Shown here piece after piece: positions 1-6,826 of a stretch of DNA of 64,000 nucleotides (its first letter is position 1; each line of letters starts with the position of its first letter). The stretch is from positions 1,550,001 to 1,614,000 of the forward strand of contig NZ_CP031393.1 in NCBI RefSeq assembly GCF_017161265.1, read 5' to 3'. The DNA is from Treponema medium. GTDB lineage: Bacteria > Spirochaetota > Spirochaetia > Treponematales > Treponemataceae. The notes below the pieces were generated by a model. That model was given only the letters and a program-made list of their open reading frames with translations, did not search any database and was not told the DNA's origin. Position numbers and translations under genes: made by a program.

Positions 1-154
1 CAAAATATGAACTCAATCTATTCTTGAGCGATTTCGCCTTTCCGACATAAATAACGATATCTTTTTCATCCCGCCACAGATACACGCCGCTGGTTTTAGG
101 CGCCGACAGCGCATATTGATGAAGCGCTTCACGTACGTCCGCTTGTTCACTCAT
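1..154 (-). CDS. uvrC: UvrC excinuclease subunit, N-terminal fragment cut by the window edge
   Basis: The first 51 codons of a minus-strand gene are visible, starting at ATG 154-152. The translation contains [20 protein letters not shown] followed by LKNRLSSYF, the GIY-YIG nuclease start of UvrC (GVY...IYVGKA). UvrC makes the dual incisions in nucleotide excision repair after UvrAB damage recognition. The remaining roughly 550 residues lie before base 1. There is no clear Shine-Dalgarno sequence, but a promoter-like pair sits so close upstream that the message may be leaderless. The family call rests on a strong motif match; the start is slightly less certain. Confidence 0.9.
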   Translation of the reverse strand, partial: MSEQADVREALHQYALSAPKTSGVYLWRDEKDIVIYVGKAKSLKNRLSSYF

Positions 155-163
155 ATCGTAAGG

Positions 164-192
164 ATAATACTAAGACCGGTGCGTAATGGCAA
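164..192 (-). promoter_or_regulatory. Predicted uvrC promoter (TTGCCA-17-TATTAT)
   Basis: On the minus strand TTGCCA (192-187) and TATTAT (169-164) are separated by exactly 17 bases. The -10 element ends only nine bases before the uvrC ATG, so the transcript would have a leader of a few bases at most. This is a pattern match only. Confidence 0.45.
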
Positions 193-583
193 TATTGATA
201 GAACATAATCGGATGTTTTTATAATTTATGGATTATTCCAAATACTCGGTTAGATTTAATTAAGAAATGATGAATTTTTGATGTGAATTATAGTGCTTTT
301 TCCAGCCATTTTCCTCCGAAGGTCGTATAAGGACTGTAGGAGATGTGAATGACTAGGAAACCCTTTGAAGAACTAACCATTTCCGATGACTTTATGTTTT
401 GTAAAGTCATGGAACACGAATCGCTGTGCCGGCCGTTTCTTGAAATGCTCTTTAGTACACAGATCGATAAAATCACATATCTTTCGTCTCAAAATACAGT
501 TACGACTCATTTGGGCGCAAAAACAGTCCGCCTTGATGTACTGGTAAAAGATGAAGACGGTACATCCTACGACATAGAAATGT

Positions 584-678
584 TTTTTCCGATAGACATC
601 CGTGCCTATCGGAAAAACGAGTTTTGCCTTGTGTCAAAACATCGCTGCTGCATGGAACCAGCGGCATCCGTGCCGCTG
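584..678 (+). repeat. Hairpin cassette inside the Rpn pseudogene
   Basis: Three hairpins occur in the order found elsewhere. The first is a 15-bp stem (584-598/603-617, one mismatch) with loop TCCG. The second is a CGAG...CATCG hairpin (618-644). Then come the linker CTGCTG..TGGAACCA and an 8-bp stem CAGCGGCA/TGCCGCTG (659-678), again with loop TCCG. The insertion starts directly after the DIEM codons of the host gene. Confidence 0.75.
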
Positions 679-706
679 CTGAAACAGACTTGTCTAAAAA
701 AGCCTT

Positions 707-836
707 CCGTTAGCCTTTTGTAAATAGGCGGAGTAGATGCTAGGAGCGTACAAAAAACACCCGCAGGCGTACTTGCTGTACGTCGAGGACTGTTTTTTGT
801 TAAGCGACAACGCAGATACCCGCATATTTTCAAAAG
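707..836 (+). repeat. Family B foldback repeat (copy B1) inside the Rpn pseudogene
   Basis: This aligns with the reverse complement of 40991-41119. It begins CCGTTAGCCTTTTG, has the central conserved block CCGCAGGCGTA...TACG..GAGGA and ends with a CCGCATATTTTCAAAAG motif. The inner stem differs from the other copy (ACAAAAAACA/TGTTTTTTGT here, GCGAAAATTAA/TTAATTTTCGC there) but remains self-complementary. Confidence 0.75.
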
Positions 837-1318
837 ATACAAAAAAGATTATATTGAGAACGCAAAAGCATTTAAAGAAACAGACAATCAAGAGTTACAA
901 GGTTTTTTACAGTATGTGAAAACAGGCAAAGCAACAACCGATTACACGAGGAGGATAGAGCAGATGATACAGACGGTAAAACACAACGAATTAGCACGGA
1001 AAGAATACCACATATTACCGGCAGCCCTGATGGATGCCTTTGACGAAGGTATTGAACAAGGCAGAGTCGAAGGAGAAGCGAGAGGTAAATTTCTTGGTCT
1101 TGCCGAAGGTTCCCGCCAAAAAGCGCTTGAAACGGCAAAGAACTTATTGCAATTCGGCTTATCTGTACAAAAAATAGCACAGGCAACCGGGCTTACCAAA
1201 GAAGATATTGAAGCACTGTAATCTACCTTTACCTAGTATTGCAGATGGCAGCGCGATATTGTAGAGCGATAATTAAATATGCTACAATTCGCGGCAACGA
1301 TTTTTTATAGGAGATGTT

Positions 1319-2188
1319 ATGAAAAAATTGCTCTGTGTTGTATGTGTATCGGCTGCAATGCTGATACCGGTTTTTGCCTCTGCGGGTGCGAAAGAGTATG
1401 AATATACCGAACAAGATATATTTATCACCGCAGGAGATCATGAAATTCCTGCTACGCTGACACTTCCTAAAGGAAAAGCCGACGAAAAATTTCCTGCAGT
1501 GGTGATGCTGCATGGAAACGGTTCAAACCGCCATGAGGCAGGTATGGCTTACGATTACACTGCGCCTGAAATGGCACGTGCCGGTATTGCGACGATTCGG
1601 TTCGATTACATCGGAAACGGCGACAGCAAGGGCGATTATATCGACTTTACCTATGATAAAGGTATCGAAGACGCTCTGAGCTGCTATCAATATCTTTGCG
1701 CACTGAAGAATATCGATGCAAAAAGAATCGGGATTATGGGATGGAGTCAAGGCGGAAGGCTCGCTCTTTTAGCGGCTGCACGGAATGATGTCTTTAAAAG
1801 TGTGCTTACATGGGCAGGTGCCTACGATCAGAAAAGCGGAGAACAAGAACAATACGAAATAGCAAAGAAAAACGGTTATTATGAAGTAACCTATTCATGG
1901 CGGCCGCCGCTTAAACAAAGCCCCGCTTATTATGAAAATGCAATAGCAATCAATTATCCGGCGGAACTTGCTGCGATTAAAGCCCCGATTTTAGCCATCG
2001 CAGGCTCCAAAGATGATGTAGTGTTGCCTTCCGTAGCGCAGACGATAGCCGCCGGCGCCAAGAACAAAAAAAGCCGCGCCCTTATTCTGGAAGGCGCTGA
2101 TCATACGTTCCTTGTATTCTCCGGCGATTTAAGTATGCTGCATACCCTTACCGGCGAAACGATTGCATGGTTTAAAAAGACTTTATAA
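1319..2188 (+). CDS. Secreted alpha/beta hydrolase
   Basis: This 289-aa protein has an N-terminal signal peptide (basic KK, hydrophobic core, cleavage near ASAGA at about residue 23), so it is probably periplasmic. The alpha/beta-hydrolase fold is shown by HGNG near residue 65 (oxyanion region), the nucleophile elbow GWSQGG with Ser143, the acid loop GSKDDVV (Asp232 or 233) and GADHTF with His262. Dienelactone hydrolase and acyl-peptidase-like esterases share this pattern; the substrate is unknown. The ribosome site ATAGGAG lies before ATG 1319. A family-A foldback follows the stop directly, and the last 44 codons are duplicated at 3314-3445. Confidence 0.88.
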   Translation: MKKLLCVVCVSAAMLIPVFASAGAKEYEYTEQDIFITAGDHEIPATLTLPKGKADEKFPAVVMLHGNGSNRHEAGMAYDYTAPEMARAGIATIRFDYIGNGDSKGDYIDFTYDKGIEDALSCYQYLCALKNIDAKRIGIMGWSQGGRLALLAAARNDVFKSVLTWAGAYDQKSGEQEQYEIAKKNGYYEVTYSWRPPLKQSPAYYENAIAINYPAELAAIKAPILAIAGSKDDVVLPSVAQTIAAGAKNKKSRALILEGADHTFLVFSGDLSMLHTLTGETIAWFKKTL

Positions 2189-2217
2189 ACGCATAAAAGC
2201 AAAAGGTCGCACAGAAT

Positions 2218-2614
2218 AGGACAGTCGCATCAGGTAGATTAGATAAGAATCGCAGAATGAGTGAGGCTATGAGACCATTTGAACCATCTTCGACTGTTGT
2301 ACATCCGTGTACCTCTCAACCGATGTACGTCCATGTACATCGGTTGAGGACAAGTTTTGTTCCAAAACTTGTTTCTGACCTATCCCACGCCCATCCTTGG
2401 GCGCATTGAAGGCGAGATTTGTGCGTACACAAATCTCGCTGTACTGACAGGAAGTCAGTGGTTCCAAACAGTATCGAGTTTTTCATCAGGAAAACTCGAA
2501 GCTAAAAAATGTACAAGGATGTACATTTTTTAGCGATGCCATCCTTGGCAGTTCTGGTTGAACAACCTCACTTATTCTGCGGGGCTACTAAAAACGGCCT
2601 GATGCGGCTGCCCT
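2218..2614. repeat. Family A foldback repeat, copy A1, apical loop filled with cassettes
   Basis: The outer arms are GGACAGTCGCATCAGG on the left and CCTGATGCGGCTGCCC on the right. The middle arms are CGCAGAATGAGTGAGG and CCTCACTTATTCTGCG. The inner arms are TTTGAACC and GGTTGAAC. Copies without a filled loop are about 145 bp; this one is 397 bp because hairpin cassettes occupy the apex. It lies just downstream of the hydrolase stop. Confidence 0.75.
2299..2550. repeat. Cluster of about eight hairpins (cassette array) within A1
   Basis: Successive stems: GTACA/TGTAC (2299-2312), 13 bp at 2316-2347, 10 bp at 2350-2372, CGCCCA/TGGGCG with loop TCCT (2388-2403), 12 bp with loop CGTA (2412-2439), an imperfect CGAGTTTTTC hairpin (2475-2498), a perfect 15 bp stem with loop AGGA (2501-2534), and TGCCA/TGGCA with loop TCCT (2537-2550). 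Elements of at least two cassettes in opposite orientations are recognisable. Confidence 0.75.
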
Positions 2615-2704
2615 TTTTGTTAAATGACGGTTCTTTTCGATCTTCCAAATTCATACCCTATTAAACCCTATTAAATCTGCCTGTTGATGTATCTCAAGAG
2701 TGAT

Positions 2705-3007
2705 TTACTGAGGCATAACAGCACGGCGCAAAATTTCGTTGATTCTTGTTTGATACCCTTTACCGCCTGCTTTTAACGCTTCCAAAACATCAATATCAAT
2801 TTTGATATGAACATCAGCTTTTTTCACTTTGTACCATTCTGGATGTATTACATGGGCTGGTTTCATTTGTGCCAGCTGCTCCGACGTGAGCGGAGGGCAG
2901 TCAGGATCATCAAATTTTTCATCGAAAGCTATTATTTCTTCTATACGCTCTTTTGATAGTTTAGGTGATTTATTAATTTCGTCTAAAGTCATTGTTTTTA
3001 TAGCCAT
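2705..3007 (-). CDS. brnA: BrnA-family antitoxin
   Basis: This 100-aa protein ends with VHIKIDIDVLEALKAGGKGY and TRINEILRRAV, the ribbon-helix-helix-like DNA-binding tail of BrnA antitoxins (length typical of about 90-100 aa). It should bind and neutralise the BrnT toxin encoded just upstream and repress the shared promoter. Its start lies 35 bp inside the toxin gene, so translation is coupled. The order toxin then antitoxin is the normal one for brnTA. The pair sits between two long direct repeats, consistent with arrival or retention as a stability module. Confidence 0.85.
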   Translation of the reverse strand: MAIKTMTLDEINKSPKLSKERIEEIIAFDEKFDDPDCPPLTSEQLAQMKPAHVIHPEWYKVKKADVHIKIDIDVLEALKAGGKGYQTRINEILRRAVMPQ

Positions 3008-3251
3008 TTATTTCCTCCTTGTTCGCCTTGCGAGCTGATATAATCCTCAGTGTACCGTCATTCCTCTCTGTATAGACAACAAACAGGATAGTCTCGACAA
3101 ACCCAATGGCATTCCACCGTTCTTCAGAATCACATGGATCTGGAATAAGAAGAAGGTGAGGATCAGTAAATATCTGACACGCCTCTTCAAAAGAGATGCC
3201 ATGTTTTTTAATATTTGTCTTATTTTTCTTCTCGTCCCATTCAAAATACAT
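2973..3251 (-). CDS. brnT: BrnT-family toxin (RelE-like ribonuclease)
   Basis: This 92-aa protein opens MYFEWDEKKNKTNIKKHGIS, the diagnostic F.WD..K...N..KHG motif of BrnT, followed by FEEA..IF.DP and a C-terminal RIISARKANKEE (the R-ISAR-A motif). BrnT is a RelE-fold endoribonuclease that arrests translation. ATG 3251 has ATGGAG a suitable distance upstream. The downstream antitoxin overlaps its 3' end. Family assignment is strong. Confidence 0.9.
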   Translation of the reverse strand: MYFEWDEKKNKTNIKKHGISFEEACQIFTDPHLLLIPDPCDSEERWNAIGFVETILFVVYTERNDGTLRIISARKANKEEINGYKNNDFRRN

Positions 3252-3271
3252 GAAAGGTTACTCCATAAAAT

Positions 3272-3300
3272 AATGTACATCATGAAATGGGTGTTGTCAA
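3272..3300 (-). promoter_or_regulatory. Predicted brnTA promoter (TTGACA-17-TACATT)
   Basis: On the minus strand TTGACA (3300-3295) and TACATT (3277-3272) are 17 bases apart and about 20 bases before the brnT start. BrnA would be expected to autoregulate here; no operator was verified. Confidence 0.45.
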
Positions 3301-3313
3301 TATCGTAAACAGT

Positions 3314-3445
3314 GCCAAGAACAAAAAAAGCCGCGCCCTTATTCTGGAAGGCGCTGATCATACGTTCCTTGTATTCTCCGGCGATTTAAGTATGCTGCAT
3401 ACCCTTACCGGTGAAACGATTGCATGGTTTAAAAAGACGTTATAA
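3314..3445 (+). pseudogene. 3' fragment of the alpha/beta hydrolase gene (duplicate)
   Basis: This repeats the last 44 codons of the hydrolase at 1319-2188, including the active-site His context GADHTF and the stop codon, with two or three substitutions. It has no start and only one residue of the triad. It is the left end of the right-hand long direct repeat (3314-3636). Confidence 0.88.
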
Positions 3446-3474
3446 ACGCATAAAAGCAAAAGGTCGCACAGAAT

Positions 3475-3619
3475 AGGGCAGTCGAATCAGGTAGATTAGA
3501 TAAGAATCGCAGAATGAGTGAGGCTGTGAGACCATTTGAACCGCGAAGAGGTTCAACTCTACTTGAACAACCTCAATTATTCTGCGGGGCTACTAAAAAC
3601 GGCCTGATGCGGCTGCCCT
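3475..3619. repeat. Family A foldback repeat, copy A2 (empty apical loop)
   Basis: This is a 145-bp quasi-palindrome between convergent genes. The arms pair in three blocks (GGGCAG.CG.ATCAGG, CGCAGAAT...GAGG, TGAACC) around the short apex GAACC-GCGAAGA-GGTTC. It is the empty counterpart of A1: the same flanking sequence without the cassette DNA. It may act as a bidirectional terminator for the hydrolase relic and glgC. Confidence 0.75.
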
Positions 3620-3624
3620 TTTTG

Positions 3625-4896
3625 TTAAATGACGGTGTTGTCGGGAATAATTGCGTTCTTGGTGATAACGTAAATGCGGTCAACAACGTGATAATAGCCG
3701 TAATCGCCGTCGGGCGGGATTTCTCCCATACCGATAGAGACATTATGCCCGATACGTGCGTTTTTATCGATAATCGCTTTTTTAATATGGCAGTTCTTTC
3801 CGATACCGACACATGGAATGTCGGCCTTTTCATCTCCTGCCTTGCTGCTTTCGGATTCGTAGTAGTCCGCTCCCATACAGACAACCCCTTCCAATACGCT
3901 GCCCGATTCGATAATGGTTCGGATACCGATTACGGAGCGGGTAATTGTCGCATAGGTAATAACACAGCCTTCACTACAGGTAACGCGATCCAACTGCGCC
4001 CCGTTGATTTTTGAAGCCGGCAGATTTCGGTAGTGAGTATAAATCGGCGCTTCCGCATCATAAAAGTTAAACTGTGGAGTAATTTCCGTTAAATCGAGGT
4101 TTGCTTCGTAAAAACTGCGGATAGTACCAATGTCTTCCCAATAACCGTTATGCACAAACGCCGAAACCTTATGATCTTTAATTGAAGCGGGAATAATTTC
4201 TTTTCCGAAATCGGTCATGTTGTTGTTTAAGCAGTCTTCCATCGCCTTTGCATTAAAGATATAAATACCCATCGACGCGAGATATTCTTTATCGGGGCTT
4301 GCGACCGAAATACCCGACTGTGCAGGGATCTTCCATTCATCAATGTTTCTATCGGGACCGGGCTTTTCCATAAAAGCGGTAATATTCGATTTTTTATCAA
4401 TCTGCATAATACCGAATCCGGAAGCGTCGCGGCGGTTTACTGCCGTACAGGCGATGGTAATGTCTGCACCGGAAGCTTCGTGCTGCGCTAAAAACTCTTT
4501 TAAGTTCATACGGTATAATTGATCGCCTGAAAGGATGATATAGTATTTCGGATCTTGCGTTTTAAAGTGAGGAAAGTTTTTTCTTACTGCATCCGCGGTT
4601 CCTTCGTACCAACCCGAATGCTCAAATGTCTGTTCTGCAGCAAGGATTTCAACAAAACCGTTTGAAAAACTGTCAAAACGGTATGCCCGTGCAATGTGCA
4701 GATGCAGCGATGCGGAGTTAAATTGAGTCAATACATAAATTTGCCTAAGACCAGAGTTAATACAGTTGGAGATAGGTATATCGACAATACGGTGTTTCCC
4801 TCCGAACGGTACAGCCGGCTTTGAACGGGATTGAGTAAGCGGGTATAAACGGGTTCCTTTTCCGCCTCCCAAGATAATCGATAATACTTTCGGCAT
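3625..4896 (-). CDS. glgC: Glucose-1-phosphate adenylyltransferase (ADP-glucose pyrophosphorylase)
   Basis: This 423-aa protein, of usual length for GlgC, makes ADP-glucose from glucose-1-phosphate and ATP, the committed step of glycogen synthesis. The nucleotide-binding signature GGGKGTRLYPLTQSRSKPAV is at residues 10-29, followed by PISNCINSGL. The central IILSGDQLYRM carries the catalytic Asp. Residues 280 onward carry the left-handed beta-helix hexapeptides (NCHIKKAIIDKNARIG) that bind allosteric effectors. AGGAGG lies just before ATG 4896. No other glg gene is adjacent. The stop codon abuts family-A repeat A2, and the last four codons are copied at 2626-2631. Confidence 0.95.
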   Translation of the reverse strand: MPKVLSIILGGGKGTRLYPLTQSRSKPAVPFGGKHRIVDIPISNCINSGLRQIYVLTQFNSASLHLHIARAYRFDSFSNGFVEILAAEQTFEHSGWYEGTADAVRKNFPHFKTQDPKYYIILSGDQLYRMNLKEFLAQHEASGADITIACTAVNRRDASGFGIMQIDKKSNITAFMEKPGPDRNIDEWKIPAQSGISVASPDKEYLASMGIYIFNAKAMEDCLNNNMTDFGKEIIPASIKDHKVSAFVHNGYWEDIGTIRSFYEANLDLTEITPQFNFYDAEAPIYTHYRNLPASKINGAQLDRVTCSEGCVITYATITRSVIGIRTIIESGSVLEGVVCMGADYYESESSKAGDEKADIPCVGIGKNCHIKKAIIDKNARIGHNVSIGMGEIPPDGDYGYYHVVDRIYVITKNAIIPDNTVI

Positions 4897-5060
4897 ATAT
4901 CCTCCTTTTATGATATTTGCAGGGGCGCATTCCGCAAAAACCGAGAGAAGTATCTATGAACACACTGAGATTTAAGCGTTGTTCTACTATAAGTATAAAC
5001 GAGTTTTTTATTTTTTGCCATAAAATAAATAAGAATTATTCTTGGCTATCTTTAAAAATT

Positions 5061-5122
5061 CGGTTTGATTTTTATGTGATGCACCGCTTCTTTTTCGGTT
5101 AGATTTAACGTGATGCAATGCG
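5061..5122 (+). repeat. Solo terminal end of the IS element seen at 28650-30007
   Basis: About 60 bp match the right end of the integrase-type IS at 29945-30007, including the two motif copies GGTT.GATTTTTA.GTGATGC and CGGTTAGATTTAACGTGATG. No transposase remains. It sits a few bases left of the ISAs1 insertion, so this spot was targeted twice or lost an older element. Confidence 0.7.
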
Positions 5123-5127
5123 CCCGC

Positions 5128-5154
5128 TTGACAACAGGGATTCCGCATTATAAA
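5128..5154 (+). promoter_or_regulatory. Possible hybrid promoter for the ISAs1 transposase
   Basis: TTGACA (5128-5133) lies in the target-site duplication outside the element, and TATAAA (5149-5154) lies inside its inverted repeat, with a 15-base spacer. Insertion would thus borrow a -35 box from the target. The spacer is shorter than ideal, so this is tentative. Confidence 0.3.
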
Positions 5155-6381
5155 TAGTGTCAAAAAAACAGTAGCTCACACGGTATAAAAGATGGTAAAA
5201 TGTTCTTGGGGTGGAACAATGACATTACAAGAATCATTTGAGAACATTAAAGACGAAAGAATCGAAAGATGCAAGAAACACAATCTCGTCGATATACTGA
5301 TGCTCGTGTTTGTGGGAGTGTTGTGCGGGTATAAAAGCATAGAACAAATACAATTTTATGCGACATTAAGCGAACAAACCCTTAAAAAATATCTGAAACT
5401 GGAAAATGGCATCCCCAGCAGCGATACGATTCTGCGAGTGCTTGCAAGGATTGATGCAAAGCAGCTTGAAAAAGTATTCATAGAATATGCACGAGAGACA
5501 TTCGGCAAGCATATTGCAGAAAATGAAGTATTGGCGATTGACGGAAAAACTATCCGGCGCTCTGAATATGCACCAACCGGCGAAGATAAAAGAGCCCATA
5601 AAGCCGCTCATGTTGTTTCGGCTTGGGCGCACTCTCTGGGTGTGTGTTTTGGGCAGGTGAAAACAGAAGAAAAATCAAATGAAATCACCGCCATTCCTGA
5701 ACTTCTGGATCTGTTAGACTTAAAAGGGATGATTATTACTATAGATGCGATGGGTTGCCAGAAAAAAATCGTTGAGAAAATAGCAGAAAAGGAAGCGGAG
5801 TATGTCATTTCTCTGAAAGGAAATCAGCAATCGATCCATCGGGATGTAAAAGAGTTTTTTGAGCACCCTTGTGATGACGCTTATTGTCAGTATTACAATA
5901 TTCAGCGAGGAGAATATAGCCTTGAAATTGGACACGGACGAATTGAAAAACGCACCTGTTATCTTTGCGGGAATATTGATTGGCTTTCAGAAAAAGATGA
6001 ATGGAAGAATCTCAATGGCGTTGGAATGCTCGTGTGCGAAAGAACGGTAAAGAAGACTGGGAAGAAATCCGTTGAACAAAGATATTTTTTGACCTCACTG
6101 ACAGATGTGCACAAGGCAGCATTTGCGATGAGGGCTCATTGGGGGATAGAAAATAACCTGCATTGGGTTCTCGATGCAATTCTCGATGAGGATTATTGTC
6201 TTGTACGAAAAGACAATGCGGCAGCAAACTTAAGCGTCTTACGAAAAATTGTCTTGAATATACTCAAACAGGTTGACTTTTCGGATATCATAAAAGCAAA
6301 GAAAATGCCGCTTCTCCATAAGCAACAAACGAGAAGATTGCCTCGATAGAGTATTGCAGTCGTTATAATGCGGAATCCCTG
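5135..6381 (+). mobile_element. Complete ISAs1-family insertion sequence
   Basis: The 1247-bp element is bounded by perfect 19-bp inverted repeats, CAGGGATTCCGCATTATAA at 5135-5153 and its complement at 6363-6381. It is flanked by a 10-bp direct duplication CGCTTGACAA at 5125-5134 and 6382-6391. It encodes one full-length transposase. Intact ends and an exact target duplication point to recent, possibly still competent, transposition. Confidence 0.95.
5219..6349 (+). CDS. ISAs1-family DDE transposase
   Basis: This transposase of about 376 aa has the ISAs1 hallmarks: an N-terminal domain with HNLVDILMLVFVGVLCG, the first catalytic Asp in LAIDGKTIRRS, the second in IITIDAMGCQKKI, and the catalytic Glu in HWGIENNLHWVLD near the C-terminus. 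I chose ATG 5219 because GGGGTGG precedes it and the family usually starts near this MTLQESF; an in-frame ATG at 5192 would add nine residues but has no ribosome site. The reading frame is uninterrupted and the element ends are intact, so it may be active. Confidence 0.93.
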   Translation: MTLQESFENIKDERIERCKKHNLVDILMLVFVGVLCGYKSIEQIQFYATLSEQTLKKYLKLENGIPSSDTILRVLARIDAKQLEKVFIEYARETFGKHIAENEVLAIDGKTIRRSEYAPTGEDKRAHKAAHVVSAWAHSLGVCFGQVKTEEKSNEITAIPELLDLLDLKGMIITIDAMGCQKKIVEKIAEKEAEYVISLKGNQQSIHRDVKEFFEHPCDDAYCQYYNIQRGEYSLEIGHGRIEKRTCYLCGNIDWLSEKDEWKNLNGVGMLVCERTVKKTGKKSVEQRYFLTSLTDVHKAAFAMRAHWGIENNLHWVLDAILDEDYCLVRKDNAAANLSVLRKIVLNILKQVDFSDIIKAKKMPLLHKQQTRRLPR

Positions 6382-6384
6382 CGC

Positions 6385-6413
6385 TTGACAAAGTATTGAA
6401 TTATCGATATATC
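6385..6413 (+). promoter_or_regulatory. Predicted promoter right of the ISAs1 element (TTGACA-17-TATATC)
   Basis: TTGACA at 6385-6390, inside the right target duplication, and TATATC at 6408-6413 are 17 bases apart in an AT-rich stretch. It would drive the giant lipoprotein gene at 6827 with a leader of about 400 nt. The IS has landed exactly on the -35 box, duplicating it. Confidence 0.45.
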
Positions 6414-6504
6414 ATTAAATGATATTTAGTAATCTATGCGGTATTGTGCCGTCCTCTAAAAGTTATCCATAAACGTAATTGTACAAAAAGTCTATCATTA
6501 ACAA

Positions 6505-6550
6505 GAATAAAGTTCTAAGGTCTTACTGTCGATATGAGAGGTGGGATAGC
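6505..6550 (+). promoter_or_regulatory. Leader motif shared with the second giant lipoprotein gene
   Basis: About 46 bp beginning GAATAAAGTTCT and containing ATATGAGAGG.GGGATA recur at 11942-11985 upstream of the paralogous gene. The two are alike at most positions although the surrounding DNA differs. The function is unknown; a regulatory site or a remnant of the gene duplication are both possible. The rest of 6414-6826 contains only the hairpin cassette at 6641-6758. Confidence 0.5.
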
Positions 6551-6640
6551 AGAAAGTTGTGCCGGTCATGTCGTTACCGCTCAAACGGGAAAGCAAGACG
6601 GTAAAGTCTGTCGCAGAGAAGCGAAGCAGAAGAAATTAAA

Positions 6641-6758
6641 CCTGTTCGGAAACTTCCGTTTCTGAACAGGGTACCTTGAAATGCGATGTTCTAAATCGTG
6701 CTATTTGTGCGATTTAGAACTCGTCGACCTATTCGAAAGCGCATTTATCGAATAGGTC
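6641..6758 (-). repeat. Hairpin cassette (divergent copy)
   Basis: Read on the minus strand, three hairpins occur in cassette order. An 11-bp stem (726-736/748-758 within 6700) comes first, then a CGAG...CATCGC hairpin with an 11-bp stem GTTCTAAATCG/CGATTTAGAAC (6683-6723). Last is a 13-bp stem with one mismatch and loop TTCC on the plus strand (6641-6670). The stem sequences are unrelated to those of other cassettes. Confidence 0.6.
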
Positions 6759-6826
6759 TATTATAGTGCGTTTTTACCACCGGAGTGTGTTAAGAATGCT
6801 TGCTAAATGAAGTGGAGAAAATGCTT

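Larger units (their letters stand above)
349..1221 (+). pseudogene. Rpn/PD-(D/E)XK nuclease gene interrupted by a hairpin-repeat insertion
   Basis: Residues from 349 read as the start of an Rpn-family (PDDEXK transposase-like) nuclease: FEELTISDDFMFCKVME, then the catalytic strand RLDVLV...YDIEM. At 584 the reading frame runs into repeat DNA and stops at 723. Family-like sequence resumes at about 839 in a shifted frame and continues through FLQYVKTGKATTDYTRRIE to the typical C-terminal tail (LAEGSRQKALETAKNLL, IAQATGLTKEDIEAL) ending at 1221. About 250 bp of hairpin cassette plus family-B repeat replace the middle of the nuclease domain. The upstream leader (GACTGTAGGAG...TGTGAATG) is shared with the intact paralogue at 54140-55021. 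It is non-functional as a full protein; the two halves could at most make fragments. Confidence 0.8.
2057..2631. repeat. Long direct repeat, left copy (hydrolase tail + foldback A1 + last codons of glgC)
   Basis: This segment is repeated at 3314-3636 with only a few substitutions. The exception is about 250 bp of hairpin DNA present only in this copy. The shared part begins inside the hydrolase gene and ends with GACGGT, which in the right copy belongs to the 3' end of glgC. The BrnT/BrnA pair lies between the two copies. Confidence 0.85.

Noticed and set aside
2267-2467. Short open frames in repeat DNA (also 20496-20708, 26027-26638, 41085-41333, 59310-59579)
   Set aside because: They translate the hairpin repeats (for example HRCCMEP-like strings), have no ribosome sites, and change frame from copy to copy.
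3514-4014. 166-codon plus-strand frame
   Set aside because: It lies antisense to glgC and in repeat DNA; the minus strand has a full, well-conserved enzyme.
6414-6826. Riboswitch in the long leader of the first giant lipoprotein gene
   Set aside because: Hairpins are present, but they match the dispersed cassette and no known aptamer core was recognised.
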